Source: Limnephilus marmoratus
Taxonomy: Eukaryota > Arthropoda > Insecta > Trichoptera > Limnephilidae
Direction: 5' to 3'
DNA: 64,000 bases
NCBI GenBank assembly: GCA_917880885.1
Contig: OU862915.1
Location: forward strand, 41,424,676-41,488,675
The position numbers and the translations under genes were made by a program. The notes below the pieces were generated by a model that made no database searches, was not told where the DNA came from, and saw only the letters and a program-made list of their open reading frames with translations. Of this stretch, positions 32,001-41,599 are shown in pieces; positions within the stretch are counted from its first letter, which is position 1; every line of letters begins with the position of its first letter.

Positions 32001-33828
32001 GATACCCGCTTCTGATCATTTCGTATTTGTCGTACACACCGACGAAAGAACTTGTACTAAACGAAATATTCTCTCGACGATTGCTCGTCTTTGGGATTTG
32101 ATGGGTTTCGCCGCACCAGTTGTATTATTGGCTAAGCTGATAATTAAATCTCTATGGGAGTATAACCTGGATTGGGATGATACTCCTCCTGAAACAGTTG
32201 TCACACTTTGGCGACAGTTTAAAAAAGAATTGCCATTACTGCAATCTATTAAAATTCCTCGTTTTTTAGGAATCGAACCCCAGTGTATATTAACGCTTAT
32301 CGGGTTTTCAGACGCGAGCAAACGCGCATTTGGAGGTGTTATTTACCTACATGTTTACTGTCCGAATACTGATAAAACCACAATTAATTTATTATGTGCT
32401 AAATCTAAGGTCGCTCCGGCTAAGACGATTTCACTTGCGCGATTAGAACTATGTGGAGCGCTAGTACTTGCACGATTAATGCATACGGTCAGTAATACCT
32501 ACACATCAAATTCGAAAGCTCATACGACTTTAGCTTTTTGCGACAGCACGGTTGCTCTAGCATGGATAAATTCACCGCCCGCAAAATGGCAGACTTTCGT
32601 TGCCAACCGTGTCTCACAAATACAAAACCATCTGGGGGCTGAATGCTTCCATTATATAAAAGGACAAGACAATCCCGCCGACTGCTTGTCGCGGGGTCTT
32701 ACGCCCGCTCAACTAATCGACCATCCGTTATGGTTTAAAGGCCCCGTCTTTGCCCAATTACCTAAAAGTGATTGGCCTTTACAACGTTTTAATGCGAAAT
32801 CTGTGACTGATCCTCCCGAACGGAAAACAAAAATTTTGATGTCCGTTCAAGACATTGACCGCCTCAAAACAATTGCTCCTCCGTTATTGTGTGCACTAGC
32901 CTCTCGTGTTAGCTCATGGCCGAAATTAATCCGAATAGTAATTTATGTTCTTCGTTTTATCAAGAAATTACCACGAGCGTTCGAATTAAGCCATATCTTA
33001 GCTACAGAAACCGCTGTTATTAAATCTATACAGGAAGAACACTTCTCCGAAGATATAAAGGCAGTCAAAGATGGGAAGAAGGTTCGGCGAGCGATCGTAA
33101 AACTGAATCCGTTTATCCATGACGGAATTCTAAGGGTAGGAGGCAGATTGCGAAACGCAGAAACAGAATTTGACAGTCGGCATCCAATTCTATTACCCGC
33201 TAGTGATCATGTAGTCAATCTAATAATAGACTACTATCACATCAGAAACCTACATACGGGTCCTACGTTACTGATGTCGCTGCTAAGACAGAGATTTTGG
33301 ATACTTTCTTCGCGTAATTTGGTTCGGAAACGTGTGCATCAGTGCAATACTTGCTTCAAAGTCAATCCCAAACCGCAATTCCCAATAATGGGAGATTTAC
33401 CCGCATGCCGCGTCCGCGAAGCTAAGGCTTTTCTTCACACAGGGGTTGACTACGCGGGCCCGCTTCAAATAATTCCTTATAGACGTCGGGGGGTGCGAAG
33501 TCAAAAGGCATACATTTGCTTATTTATTTGCTTGGTGACCCGCGCAGTTCATATTGAACTCGCTTCAGATCTTTCCACCGAAGTCTTCCTCAACGCTTTT
33601 AAGCGTTTCCTTGCTCGTCGAGGTCCTGTGAGTATAATGTACTCCGATAACGGAACGAACTTTGTGGGAGCTAAATCCCATTTACGGTCTTTATTTGAAC
33701 TTATAGAGTCACCCAATTACAAAAAGGAATTCTCAGACAATCTGTTGGAGAATCGAATTGAGTGGAAGATGAATCCACCGCAAGCTCCTCACTTTGGGGG
33801 ATCTGGGAAAGTAACATTAAATGCCTGA
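29083..33828 (+). CDS. BEL/Pao Gag-Pol polyprotein, broken in integrase
   Basis: A 1581-codon frame. The ATG at 29128 (residue 16, MATSASSG) is the likelier start. A Gag of DUF1759 type (LPALEIACFNGNLDSW near 136) is followed by Cys/His clusters at about 353-420. The third cluster has Y411 where BEL proteins usually have Cys. An A17-type protease has DSGSQRD with D493. The reverse transcriptase carries YMDDF at 902-906, and RNase H has FSDAS with D1077. The integrase zinc domain has H1386 and CNTC from 1421, and the catalytic core has D1456 and D1522 (DNGTNF). The frame then runs off at PHFGGSGK instead of the family's conserved PHFGG-x-WE box, so the third catalytic residue is in another frame. 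Cause: one base missing in a G run near 33797-33803. Confidence 0.93.
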   Translation: MSYVSYFVNITGIKKMATSASSGSSRDERRLKRLNAKLAASFASLQSVYDKIRKASESIYDRQSFLSGATTVEKIRSEFITILDEKVDCELELNPEAIAEYTQLNAFEELFGVIKYTEANMLSNRVAKPRRQIKLPALEIACFNGNLDSWSLFYETYNSVIHLNDSLDDTEKMQYLMSKLTGKALSICKAITPTGTNYQVIWDALCTKYNDQRVLAELYFDRLLKLPPVNSATPASLENFADAYSANIAALKQLKIKDLAEFILLQLGLKRLDIETVKAFESSIKNNENLPSSAELIDFVRVQQRILNRAQITQSTSSRLGSNNNYTAKPQKTNSAKAFINVEKIDNHSIEICFCCQRGSHPLYQCSKFTSLEPRERFNCIKSSKIRVCVNCLSTRHTTKACKSKTTCKTYALNHHSLLHFKQTNGPKSQTDPIPSPASQTDADNDNLNSSNPVSLCVTNSCPSANTTALLGTAVCTTRDAKGQVQTIRALIDSGSQRDIITRKCCSRLNLTVRSSPSTYVTGIGDVRNVTNGVTCLKLLSRYDITQSYTIKPYVVETITSELPTVNINRSSLSYLDNLPLADTTFCTPGEIDIILGCDMFARILKANKISGSLGQPFAIETTLGYLILGTAPTMIENPSINTTQSFCTFTQNDEFCLSRFFELEDIPDEKFLTPDEQECEDMFKLTTSRDTAGRYIVALPFRNSPSILGESLPAAERRFRALECRLISQPAIKLEYDKILCEYLQKGYISPVDNSDLPHYVIPHHIVVREDKLTTKIRMVLDASMKSDSGYSLNDILHTGKNLQGDLFRIILNFRLFAIAITADIKQMYLQIVVQKECRRYQRMLYRFNDSDPLQLFEFNRVTFGMSCSPFLAMRTLRQLASHEKPRFPLAANLVEKGSLYMDDFVTSCSSVEEASELSTELIQLFAAGRFDLVKFSSNSPKFLSTIPTARRVKEHVEFNPDENLKILGLHWIPASDHFVFVVHTDERTCTKRNILSTIARLWDLMGFAAPVVLLAKLIIKSLWEYNLDWDDTPPETVVTLWRQFKKELPLLQSIKIPRFLGIEPQCILTLIGFSDASKRAFGGVIYLHVYCPNTDKTTINLLCAKSKVAPAKTISLARLELCGALVLARLMHTVSNTYTSNSKAHTTLAFCDSTVALAWINSPPAKWQTFVANRVSQIQNHLGAECFHYIKGQDNPADCLSRGLTPAQLIDHPLWFKGPVFAQLPKSDWPLQRFNAKSVTDPPERKTKILMSVQDIDRLKTIAPPLLCALASRVSSWPKLIRIVIYVLRFIKKLPRAFELSHILATETAVIKSIQEEHFSEDIKAVKDGKKVRRAIVKLNPFIHDGILRVGGRLRNAETEFDSRHPILLPASDHVVNLIIDYYHIRNLHTGPTLLMSLLRQRFWILSSRNLVRKRVHQCNTCFKVNPKPQFPIMGDLPACRVREAKAFLHTGVDYAGPLQIIPYRRRGVRSQKAYICLFICLVTRAVHIELASDLSTEVFLNAFKRFLARRGPVSIMYSDNGTNFVGAKSHLRSLFELIESPNYKKEFSDNLLENRIEWKMNPPQAPHFGGSGKVTLNA

Positions 33829-34346
33829 AAGGTTATTTAAATAAAATAGTAGGCACCTCTCTACTGACGTATGAAGAGATGCAAACAGTGCTTTCTCAGA
33901 TTGAAGCAATTCTAAATTCACGCCCGCTATCTGTACTTAGTGTTAACGACGTTTTGGCTCCATTGCCGCTAACCCCCGCGCATTTTTTAACGCTCACTCC
34001 CTTAAAATCTTTACCCGCTGCTGATTTGTCAGACGAGCCAGTCAACTTGGTACAACGCAAACATCTTGTGGATCGTCTTGTTCAGACATTCTGGAACCGA
34101 TGGCGAATTGAGTATTTGAATACTTTGCAAGCTCGCCAAAAATGGAATACAAATGCGAATCCGGTAACGACAGGCACGGTAGTAATGATTAAGAGTGACA
34201 ACATCGCGCCACTTCAATGGCCTATTGGGGTAATAGTCAATGTCTACCCCGGGGCAGATGGAGTGATCCGCGTTGCGGATGTTAAAACTAACTCCGGAAT
34301 ATACCGCAGGGCAGTCGTTAAACTCTGTCCCTTACCGTCACAATAG
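33800..34346 (+). pseudogene. BEL integrase C-terminus (DUF5641), shifted frame
   Basis: The continuation of the polyprotein in frame 3. It starts at the conserved box carrying the catalytic Glu (WES...), followed by ILNSRPLSVL and LTPAHFLTL, then the DUF5641-type domain with RWRIEYLNTLQ and PIGVIVNVYPGADG, ending naturally in KLCPLPSQ. The ATG at 33762 is incidental, because translation should enter from the upstream frame. A single frameshift separates it from an otherwise intact element. It could be a real mutation or a homopolymer sequencing error. Confidence 0.9.
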
Positions 34347-34693
34347 ATTTAACAGAAGTTAGTTCATAATACTTTTATTCTTAAAATCAATTAGGTTAGT
34401 TTCATTGTTAAATAGGTACTAAACCTTACTTTTAGTTTTATCTACCGCATATTATCACATTAACATATCATAATTTTACGTTTCCATATTTTATTTTTTA
34501 ATTTTTCTTGTTATATCGGTCAATTTGACCATTTGGTAAAAGCATTTATATAACTTAAATAAACATTTTTATAACTTTTACATAATTAATTGCTTTCTAC
34601 CGCGTGTTACAATTTTGTTTGCGCATTGAAACGTATTGGCACTCTTTTGGTTTATGGAAGTGGATTCTTTCATCCCCTGCCAGGCGGGGGGCA

Positions 34694-35159
34694 TGGTTAC
34701 GCACATACTAATACCTACACATACACATACCTACACAGCACGCATACATACTATCACTGCTTGGACTTGGTATTAATTATTGTTGCAAGTCCTTTTGTCC
34801 TACCTTTTCCCCCCTCGCTTACCCACAATCTTAATCAGTCTGCAATAAACTCCCGCTGGATATAGCCATCACTGTGCTCTGCTCACGAAAAATCCGCTAT
34901 CAAAATAGTTGCGCCGTGTACGTACTATAAATTAAACCAACTCCCGACTATCACTGTTTGTGCCAATTGGATGGATGAACGAACGCAGCATTGCCAGAAT
35001 ACAAGATCTTTACCTTTTTCCGGTGAGTCCTCTCCTTTTCTTTGCAACATGTATTTTTACCATTTTTAGGCAGTGATTAGTAACACAAAATTCAAGGTCC
35101 TTTGCCAGTCATTTTACAAAAAACACATAATCCACTCTCACCACATAAATAACCAAACA
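34694..35159 (+). repeat. 3' LTR of BEL element
   Basis: 466 bp, preceded by the purine tract GGCGGGGGGCA and followed by the GCAT duplication. Confidence 0.95.
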
Positions 35160-35160
35160 G

Positions 35161-35440
35161 CATGCTTTATTTTTAGAAAATCAACATCCAATCTTCAAAC
35201 CACTAAAAATTAATTGGCGAAATAAAACACAAAATAAAGCGACATCTAGCGACTCCGAAGAAGAAACCACAAATATAAATAAGATGACCAAACGTATAGG
35301 AAAAGGTGCACTGGAATTGGACGATAAAAACATGGAAAAAATCATCATTCACATTGATGATTTTCTGTGAGGTTTCCTTGAAATTTATCTTCTTCAATAA
35401 TTAAATATTTGTATTTAATTTGTACACGGTTGACATTAGT
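35161..35440 (+). other. No recognised gene after the BEL insertion
   Basis: A stretch without stops runs to the TGA at 35370 (ends IDDFL), with an acidic SSDSEEE segment. It has no ATG near its start and joins a SINE-like head, so I leave it uncalled. Confidence 0.35.
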
Positions 35441-35665
35441 CACATAAGAACGGGTCGTTTCTATGACTCGTTGTTGAGTTCAACGGGTCTGCTGTGAAAC
35501 AATTTACCGGCCTCTGTATTTCCTCCCTCCTACAACATGGGTCTCTTCAAGATCCATGTTCACTCCTTCCTTTCCTCAAAAAGACCCTCCACACACCATC
35601 TTCAAAGATGACATAGGCCCTGAGGGAAATTATTTTCCTCAGGGCCTCCTGTGTGAAGCTAATGT
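35440..35665 (+). mobile_element. SINE family S3 with shared hairpin tail
   Basis: Starts near GTTGACATTAGTCACATAAG and includes GAACGGGTCGTTTCTA and ACCGGCCTCTGT. It ends with ACCCTCCACACACCATC and the hairpin GGCCCTGAGG / CCTCAGGGCC (about 35611-35647). A second copy, reversed, is at 49497-49670. Confidence 0.7.
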
Positions 35666-35669
35666 AAAA

Positions 35670-36028
35670 AATAAAAATATATATTGATTAAGAGTTACGT
35701 AGCTTTCATAAGTTTCGTTATTCCAACATATTGGATAGTACGATTTATCCCTATTATTTCCACCATTAGAAAAACGGCTTTATTCTATTCAGTAGGTACG
35801 CAATTCTTCGAAATCTTGTAGTTTTAGAAAAAAGACTTTGTTCGTTTTTTTCATAAAGGATTGAATTACATTCTAAAAAGTCACTTTTAAAACGAGACTA
35901 TAAATTATTTTAACGAAAAGCTTTGGAAAAATAGAAAATAAACGTTTGATAAACATTTAAACGAAAAGTCTTTGTCAAAAACATCTTCCGCGATTCGTTT
36001 AAATGGAAATTTCGTGAAACATCAAGAT
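35670..36028. other. No recognisable gene
   Basis: AT-rich, no supported feature. Confidence 0.5.
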
Positions 36029-37026
36029 CAGAGGTTCCCAAACTTACTTTTCTCGTAGACCCCTTTCAAAATTTTACTGATTTCAGTGGACCCCCTGCTG
36101 TTACATTTCTACCACATTCCCAAAACTCGTCAAAAAATGTGAAGACTAAATGTAACGATGGAAATTTGTATCGCGGCTGAGTTCCAACCCTAAATTCAGA
36201 GTGGTGTAAATAAAAGAGAAATGTATTTTCTTGTTCTATTTATTAAAATAATATGATTACAGACTTAGGGGAGAAATACATGTAGACGACTCAAAAAAAT
36301 GTTTCTATTTTTTTTATTTCATGAATTGTTAGTATAACTATTGAATATGTTCCCAAAGTTTTAAATAAAAATTTCAATTCGTTCTGGTGTTACGAAAAAA
36401 ACCTAGTCCTGTACTGTATTTCCCAAATAGAATTAAATTTCAAATATGAAAGTTTTTACAAGTAACAGTCACTGACCTTCTTAAAATTCACTACTTAAAA
36501 AATTAAGGGAGGTTTTAAAAAAAGGAAATTATTGCTAAATATTAAGACTATCTGATCCGTTAGCGATAGTCTTAACTAAACTAAAAAAAATTTCAAGCCC
36601 GTGGACCAAAAAATTTGCAAAATTATTTTTTTGTACTATCTATTAGGATTGCATGAGAACCGTAGCTCAAAATATAGTTAAAGCTTCAAAATGCTTTTTT
36701 TAAAGTCTCAATACGACCATTTTTCACCAAAATATAGCCTGTCAAAAATCACCCAAAAATTTGGATTTTTGTTGTTTCCTTAATTTTTTTTAGTACTTTG
36801 TTGTCTGCCTACATTGATAGGTAAATCCAAGCCAACATTTTTGTTCTTTACTATCGAAAGCAGATAAATTTTCGTGAACCCCCAGATACAACTTGTGGAC
36901 CCCCATTTTTTTTTATCACGCTAACGTAGAACCCCGTCGAGTCTCCCCAATTTTCTCTTGGTCTTCTACCGCCCCCCTGAAGGTCTGAAAACCCCCCAAG
37001 GGGGTGCCATTGTTGAGAACTTATAG
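36029..37026. mobile_element. hAT-like element A
   Basis: Begins CAGAGGTTCCCAAAC and ends near GTTGAGAACTTATAG, in the style of hAT (Charlie-type) ends. The interior includes GTGGACCCCC boxes near both ends and GCCCCCCTGAAGG. A target duplication was not convincing, so the right border is approximate. Confidence 0.6.
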
Positions 37027-37040
37027 TCTAAAGTCTAGAT

Positions 37041-37381
37041 CATAGGTTCTCAAAGCGGGCGATAACCGCAGACTTTCAGGGGGCGGGAGAAGACTAAGAG
37101 AAAATTGGGGGGGACGTTTCAGACTTTCAGGGGGGCGGTAGGAGACCCAGTGACACCCATCCCATCCCATCCCATCTGCCACATCCCATCCGATTAGGGG
37201 CCATCCATCCTCAAAAATATTTTCACTATCCCATTATGCCCCTTCCGTTGTGGCAAATATAATCCTACCGTTGTGTCCCATTACGACCCCTTCATCGTGT
37301 TATTCACGACTTAAAAAGGGCGCTAGAAATGAAAATATTTTTATAGTGGGCGGTGGGAAAAAAAAAGGTTGAGAATCTATG
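37041..37381. mobile_element. hAT-like element B
   Basis: CATAGGTTCTCAA at left and its inverted near-match TTGAGAATCTATG at right bound 341 bp. Flanks are GTCTAGAT (37033-37040) and GTCTAGAG (37382-37389), a 7 of 8 target duplication. The interior holds GACTTTCAGGGGG twice and a (TCCCA)n run at about 37155-37180. Its left end matches the inverted right end of element A. Confidence 0.75.
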
Positions 37382-37389
37382 GTCTAGAG

Positions 37390-37745
37390 TCTAGATAGTA
37401 ATCGACCTATATTATTTCTATTTTTGTTATCTTTTTTGTGGACGGTTTTGTGATGATTGAAAAAAAAAAAAAATTAATATGATCTTCGATTTTGCGAAAA
37501 CTGATGTCACCAATTAAGAGAGCTTTAGTCTCTTAGGCCCTAGACGAACGAAAGAAATTGTTTGTTAGTTGAAGAAGAAAGTTCGCCAAATTGATTTTCT
37601 ATCGTTAAAAGTGGAAAAAGTTTTTTGAACTACGACGGTGGTCTTAGATGGTCTGGTCTAAATCAAATAAACATTAAGACTGTACTTACAAGTTACATCC
37701 TTCACTACCATAATTTACATTTACAAAATATTCGTAAGGAACACT
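37390..37745. other. No recognisable gene
   Basis: AT-rich, no supported feature. Confidence 0.5.
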
Positions 37746-37917
37746 GGAGGTTGCCCACCACTCTCCCACGGCGTTCTAAGGAAACAGATGGTTTCCTCTA
37801 AAGAAGCTATTTTTTATTTTTTATATTTTTGAATGTAGCTATTACTTTGTGGTAATCCATTATAGAATAATGAAATAATTTTACTTTGTATAAACCACTT
37901 ATTTGATGTGCAAATCC

Positions 37918-37949
37918 GACCGGTTTCGGAACAAAAGTTCCTTTGTCAG
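37918..37949 (-). ncRNA. Hammerhead motif with mutated core
   Basis: On the - strand CTGACAA, stem II GGAAC-TTTT-GTTCC, GAAACCGGTC. The core should read CUGANGA; the G at position 8 is A here, which should abolish cleavage. Confidence 0.6.
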
Positions 37950-37964
37950 GAATATAAGCTTTCC

Positions 37965-37996
37965 CTGACGAAGGAACGTTTGTTCCGAAACCGGTC
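37965..37996 (+). ncRNA. Hammerhead-ribozyme-like motif with intact core
   Basis: CTGACGA, stem II GGAAC-GTTT-GTTCC (five pairs), GAAACCGGTC. ACCGGT is a self-complementary mini stem III and C17 is a standard cleavage base. TCC before and GGA after the core form three stem I pairs. Confidence 0.7.
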
Positions 37997-38280
37997 GGAT
38001 TTGCACATCAAATAAGTGGTTTATGCAAAGTAAAATTATTTCATTATTAAGCTATTTTTTTATTAAAATGACTCTAGACCTCCAATGTCCGGGCATACAT
38101 TGTTAGCAGGCAGTATGCGAGTGCGTACATGGTGTTAGTTATTTATTTCACAGTATCACGTCTCATCTCTGCCACTGGATATAGCTGAAAACGAAGTTTA
38201 TTAATAGAAAAGAGGAAAAGTTACTAGAAAAAAAATACATATTATGATAAGATTGTACGACTTAACCAAAACAACTGAGT

Positions 38281-38600
38281 TGCAGACGTCCGGCAGTCCC
38301 GCCGAGGATAAGCGGAGCCATCAGTCCAGTTGCAAGCGGGAATCGGTGTCCGCGCCCCTAAGCCGGCTTCCCGGTACGCCCTCGAAGAAGGTATTGGAAT
38401 TAAAGAGGGAAAGACCTGAAGGGATAAAAGTGAGCATCGGGTCACCGGAGGCAGGGCGGAAGGGCACCGGTCCGCAACTGTTGGTCTTCAGGCCCGCCCA
38501 TGGCGACGGGGGAAGCGCGGGCGGGTTATGCAACCGCTGCCTTGGGAGTCATCTCCTCAGTTGATGCACGGTCATAGGTCTAGTCCACCCCCTTGATGGG
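38281..38600. repeat. GC-rich block containing repeat R6, copy 2
   Basis: About 320 GC-rich bases; the first half matches 24062-24215. Frames are open on both strands (38244-38564 + and two - frames) but are unmatched and overlap. Confidence 0.5.
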
Positions 38601-39817
38601 GTGTAAGACAATACAAAATGATGAAATGGTAGTTCCGTTCCGGCTCCTTACGATCCGGCTCCTTACTTATGCAAGTGCAGACACGCCAAACTTAAATATA
38701 TCTTAAATTTAGAAAAAAAATTCGTAAGGAACAGTGAAAGCGAACACGTAGCGAATTACGCGCTGTTGTATCGTCGGCAATTCGGAACAGAACGGTTCCG
38801 CTAATTTAGTATCGGCAGCCGGTGACTGGGTGAAAATATTGTGAGATCGCTATTGGCACATGAGGAGCCAATAGGAATGATTCCCTGATTCAAAATAGCT
38901 GCGTCGTTTGCTGCCACACATTTATCCACTCGGGTCCTAATCGGAAAGCCTATTTATTAATTAATTCTTTTATCCATAAAAAAATATTTTAAATGAAAAA
39001 TTTTTGGTCGATTGTGTTCAGTTTCTTTCGTATGGAAAGTACAAATTTTCAAACTCGATTAAAACGAGAAAAAATAACTACGTGCACTTGGGTAAAGATG
39101 AAATGGGTTAAGATTAATTCTGGATAAAAGAAATATATTATTTGTAAATTTCAAATTCGTTGAAGATACTTTCACTTTCGAACCACTTTTAGGCAGACAG
39201 TTTCCCGAAAAGATTACAATACGTTGATATGGATATAATATCTACATATCTCTGTAATTCTACAATTTAGTTGCCAGACCTTTTGCCAAATATATGACCA
39301 TATTTTGAACATTTAATTTTTCCATTGTTTGACAATGGACAGGCACATGTTCACGAAATTAGTGTTGTCCCTTTGTCAAGTTAAAATGTTATCCATAATT
39401 TTCGTAACAACCTCTTTGTCGCATTATTTACAGACAGGGTCGAGTATCGGGGTTCAATTGAAGCCCCTGTAAATCTAAGTAAAAGCTGCGGTCCTGTATT
39501 TATAGTGCTGGCAAATATTTCAAAAGTAACCAGTTTCTGACCCTTTACAAGCCTCAAGTCTCTATATCTGGCAATTTAATTAGGTAGCTCTAGTCTGAAG
39601 CCCCAAAACACTCGATGAACCTTCTTGATTCAATGCAAAGGCGGGTTATTTACAATTTAATAAAAAAATATTTAAGCTTTTAATCCAGCATGTCAGGGAG
39701 GATGGTGTAATTACAGTCTGCCATATATTACTAGAGATATTTATATAGCTATCAGATTCAAACAGAAAAATCAATAATAATAAAAAAATGAACATAATTA
39801 GGAAGGTACATAATAAC
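38601..39817. other. No recognisable gene
   Basis: CGGCTCCTTACGATCCGGCT (near 38640) and CGTAAGGAAC (near 38732) are partly inverted and may mark a small element. The rest is AT-rich. Confidence 0.45.
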
Positions 39818-40432
39818 GACCAGTCAGTGGCCGAGTTAGCGTCGCGTTTGGCTCCCACTCAGGCCTCTTGGGTTCAATTCCTTGGCTGACTAAGTCCTCC
39901 ATAACGAAACAAGCAAAATTTTTCATTTTCTGTGGTGGTAGTGGGAGATTTTCAAAAATTGTCAGGTTATTCATAACCCGAGAATGTTTGTTTTTCTTTT
40001 CCATTTTGGGAGGCGGGTATAAGCCGCCCCGAGAACCCGATAACCAACACCTCTGCCATATGTCGTGGTTCGTTAGTAAGATAGTATGTGGTTCGCTACT
40101 TTTAGTTTCTTAGCAGGGGGTTCAGTTAGAGTTCATGGGGTGAATTTTTTCAGGGTCTTGGCGGCCGATGTGTCTGCCCACCCAGAGATTTTTTGAGGAG
40201 GTTTTTTTACCTTTCCAGCCGGAATCCCATGACCCATAGCCTTGCACCGCTGTTGAAGTGATGTATTTATACATCCGTAACTCCTGGACACACTGACCCC
40301 CAGATTCCTACCCACACTTCATACACATTTCCTTCCCAGAACTTCCACTTCTTTCTTTCCTTAAAAAACCCTTCATACAGCATCCCCTAAGATGACAAAA
40401 TTCCTCAGGGCCTTCTGTGTGGAGTTTAAATG
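39818..40432 (+). mobile_element. SINE family S2, full-length reference copy
   Basis: A tRNA-like head (CAGTGGCCGAGTTAGCGTCG as A-box region, TTGGGTTCAATTCC as B box) is followed by a body with GGGAGGCGGGTATAAGCC, AACCAACACCTCTGCC and GTCTGCCCACC. The 3' tail is CAGCATCCCCTAAGATGACA and CCTCAGGGCCTTCTGTGTGG. About 615 bp. Other pieces lie at 9406, 15403, 41355 (-), 41600, 43778 (-) and 48031. Confidence 0.75.
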
Positions 40433-41354
40433 ATATATATATTGATATTTAAAAATGATATATATACATACATAATTCAAAGATATCAGGGAAGTCACCG
40501 CATCATTTGCGTACATCATTCATTGAGTGGAGAGCTGAGCCTCTTGTATGCAGCCATGACAAAGGCTAGTCGGTGGTGGCGAAGGAAGATGGGGAACGAG
40601 TGCACCCTGTCTTATGTAAATATCGTGGAAGCACTGCAAAACCTTGGAAATGGCGTAAGTTGTCTTTATCCTTTATTGTAGCACGCCCACCACCTGTCCC
40701 ATTGCGCTGCTGACAGTGTGGTACCTGTATCTTAAAAAGTAATTTTCAGACATTGTTGCTACAGTAGTAGAATCGACTTGAGAGCATACCTCCCCGTACA
40801 TTAATTGCTCTTCGTTGCCGTGTCACTAAAGTCTACTTTAGAGGTATGCCATTGTGGATTACATTGATTCCCAATGCGCTAGAGAGGAAATCAATGGACA
40901 AAAATGGAACAGCCGTTCGCTGTTAAGGCCTGCACCATGAGTTCAGGCCAGTTCTTCTTGTCAAATAGCTTTCATTGTGGTACGAACTACCGACAATCAT
41001 CCTACCTTACTCATTTACAACCAGGAAATCATCAACTCTAGCGATATATAATCCCTACCCACAGACAGCCCCTTCTGTAACCCGTCTCAAAATGTTGCCC
41101 AAACGAATATCGGTATTATTTCATTTTCTTCAGTTGAGCTTTTGTGGGGTATAGCATTTGATAAAAATTAAGTTGGGTGAAAAAAGTTTTGATTGGTGAT
41201 TTTGATTATCATAAATCGATCATCAGCGCCATCTTGGTTTTTTGATAATTGTAAGTGCCATTAAACGCCGATTATCAGGCCGTTTGAAAAAAGTGTAATC
41301 GTGTGTGTGTCAAGCAAAACGGAGATACAGTAGTTAGGCTTGCCAACTTTGCCA
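40433..41354. other. No recognisable gene
   Basis: Mixed sequence with an 83-codon + frame at 40430-40681 that has no known motif. Confidence 0.45.
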
Positions 41355-41500
41355 ACACAACACTGAAAATTTCCTTCTACCACCACACTAAGCGGAAAAT
41401 GTTGCTTGTGTAGTGATTGAGGACTTAGCTAGCCGAGGAATCGAACATGCTTCTCCCGGGTGGGACCCAAGCGCGATGCCTACTCAACCACTGACCGGTC
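41355..41500 (-). mobile_element. SINE family S2, head fragment
   Basis: On the - strand CAGTGGTTGAGTAGGCATCG and GTTCGATTCCTCGGCTAGCT match the S2 head, followed by ACACAAGCAACATTTTCCGC. Confidence 0.65.
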
Positions 41501-41599
41501 AAAATTCATATAAATTCTTAAATTTATATATATATATTTTTTTTTTATTTATTTACTAATTGATCAGTTTGTAGAGTACTTTAACAGTGTTTTCACAGT

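Larger units (their letters stand above)
27574..35159 (+). mobile_element. BEL/Pao LTR retrotransposon, nearly intact
   Basis: A 7586-bp element flanked by GCAT (27570-27573 and 35160-35163). Two 466-bp LTRs (27574-28039, 34694-35159) start TGGTTACGC, end CA, and differ at only two positions by eye (near 28113 and 28036). A G-rich purine tract ends at 34693. One long frame carries gag to integrase; a second holds the integrase C-terminus after a frameshift. A ~375-bp MITE occupies the leader. No clear primer-binding site was identified after the 5' LTR. Confidence 0.95.
37823..38047 (-). mobile_element. Inverted-arm hammerhead element H, copy 1
   Basis: About 225 bp made of two inverted arms: CACTTATTTGATGTGCAAAT on the left (37898-37917) is exactly inverted on the right. 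Each arm ends inwards in a hammerhead motif. One end has a ~42-bp extension (ATAGCTACATTC and neighbours, on the left here). The same layout is found at 42548-42849 in reverse. A ~14-bp target duplication flanks it. Inverted terminal repeats plus a one-sided extension recall short Penelope copies. Confidence 0.75.
37748..38115. repeat. Dispersed repeat R5, copy 2, split by a hammerhead element
   Basis: The outer parts (37748-37822 and about 38048-38115) match 23652-23840. The middle is an insertion flanked by AAGCTATTTTTTATTTTTTA / AAGCTATTTTTTTATT. Confidence 0.75.

Noticed and set aside
29715..32321. Several 67-145-codon - strand frames under the BEL polyprotein
   Set aside because: Antisense shadows of a well-supported 1581-codon frame.
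35161..35370. Stop-free stretch with SSDSEEE ending at 35370, as a 3' exon interrupted by the BEL element
   Set aside because: Without the BEL it would run into a tRNA-like SINE head; no splice site or homology supports it.
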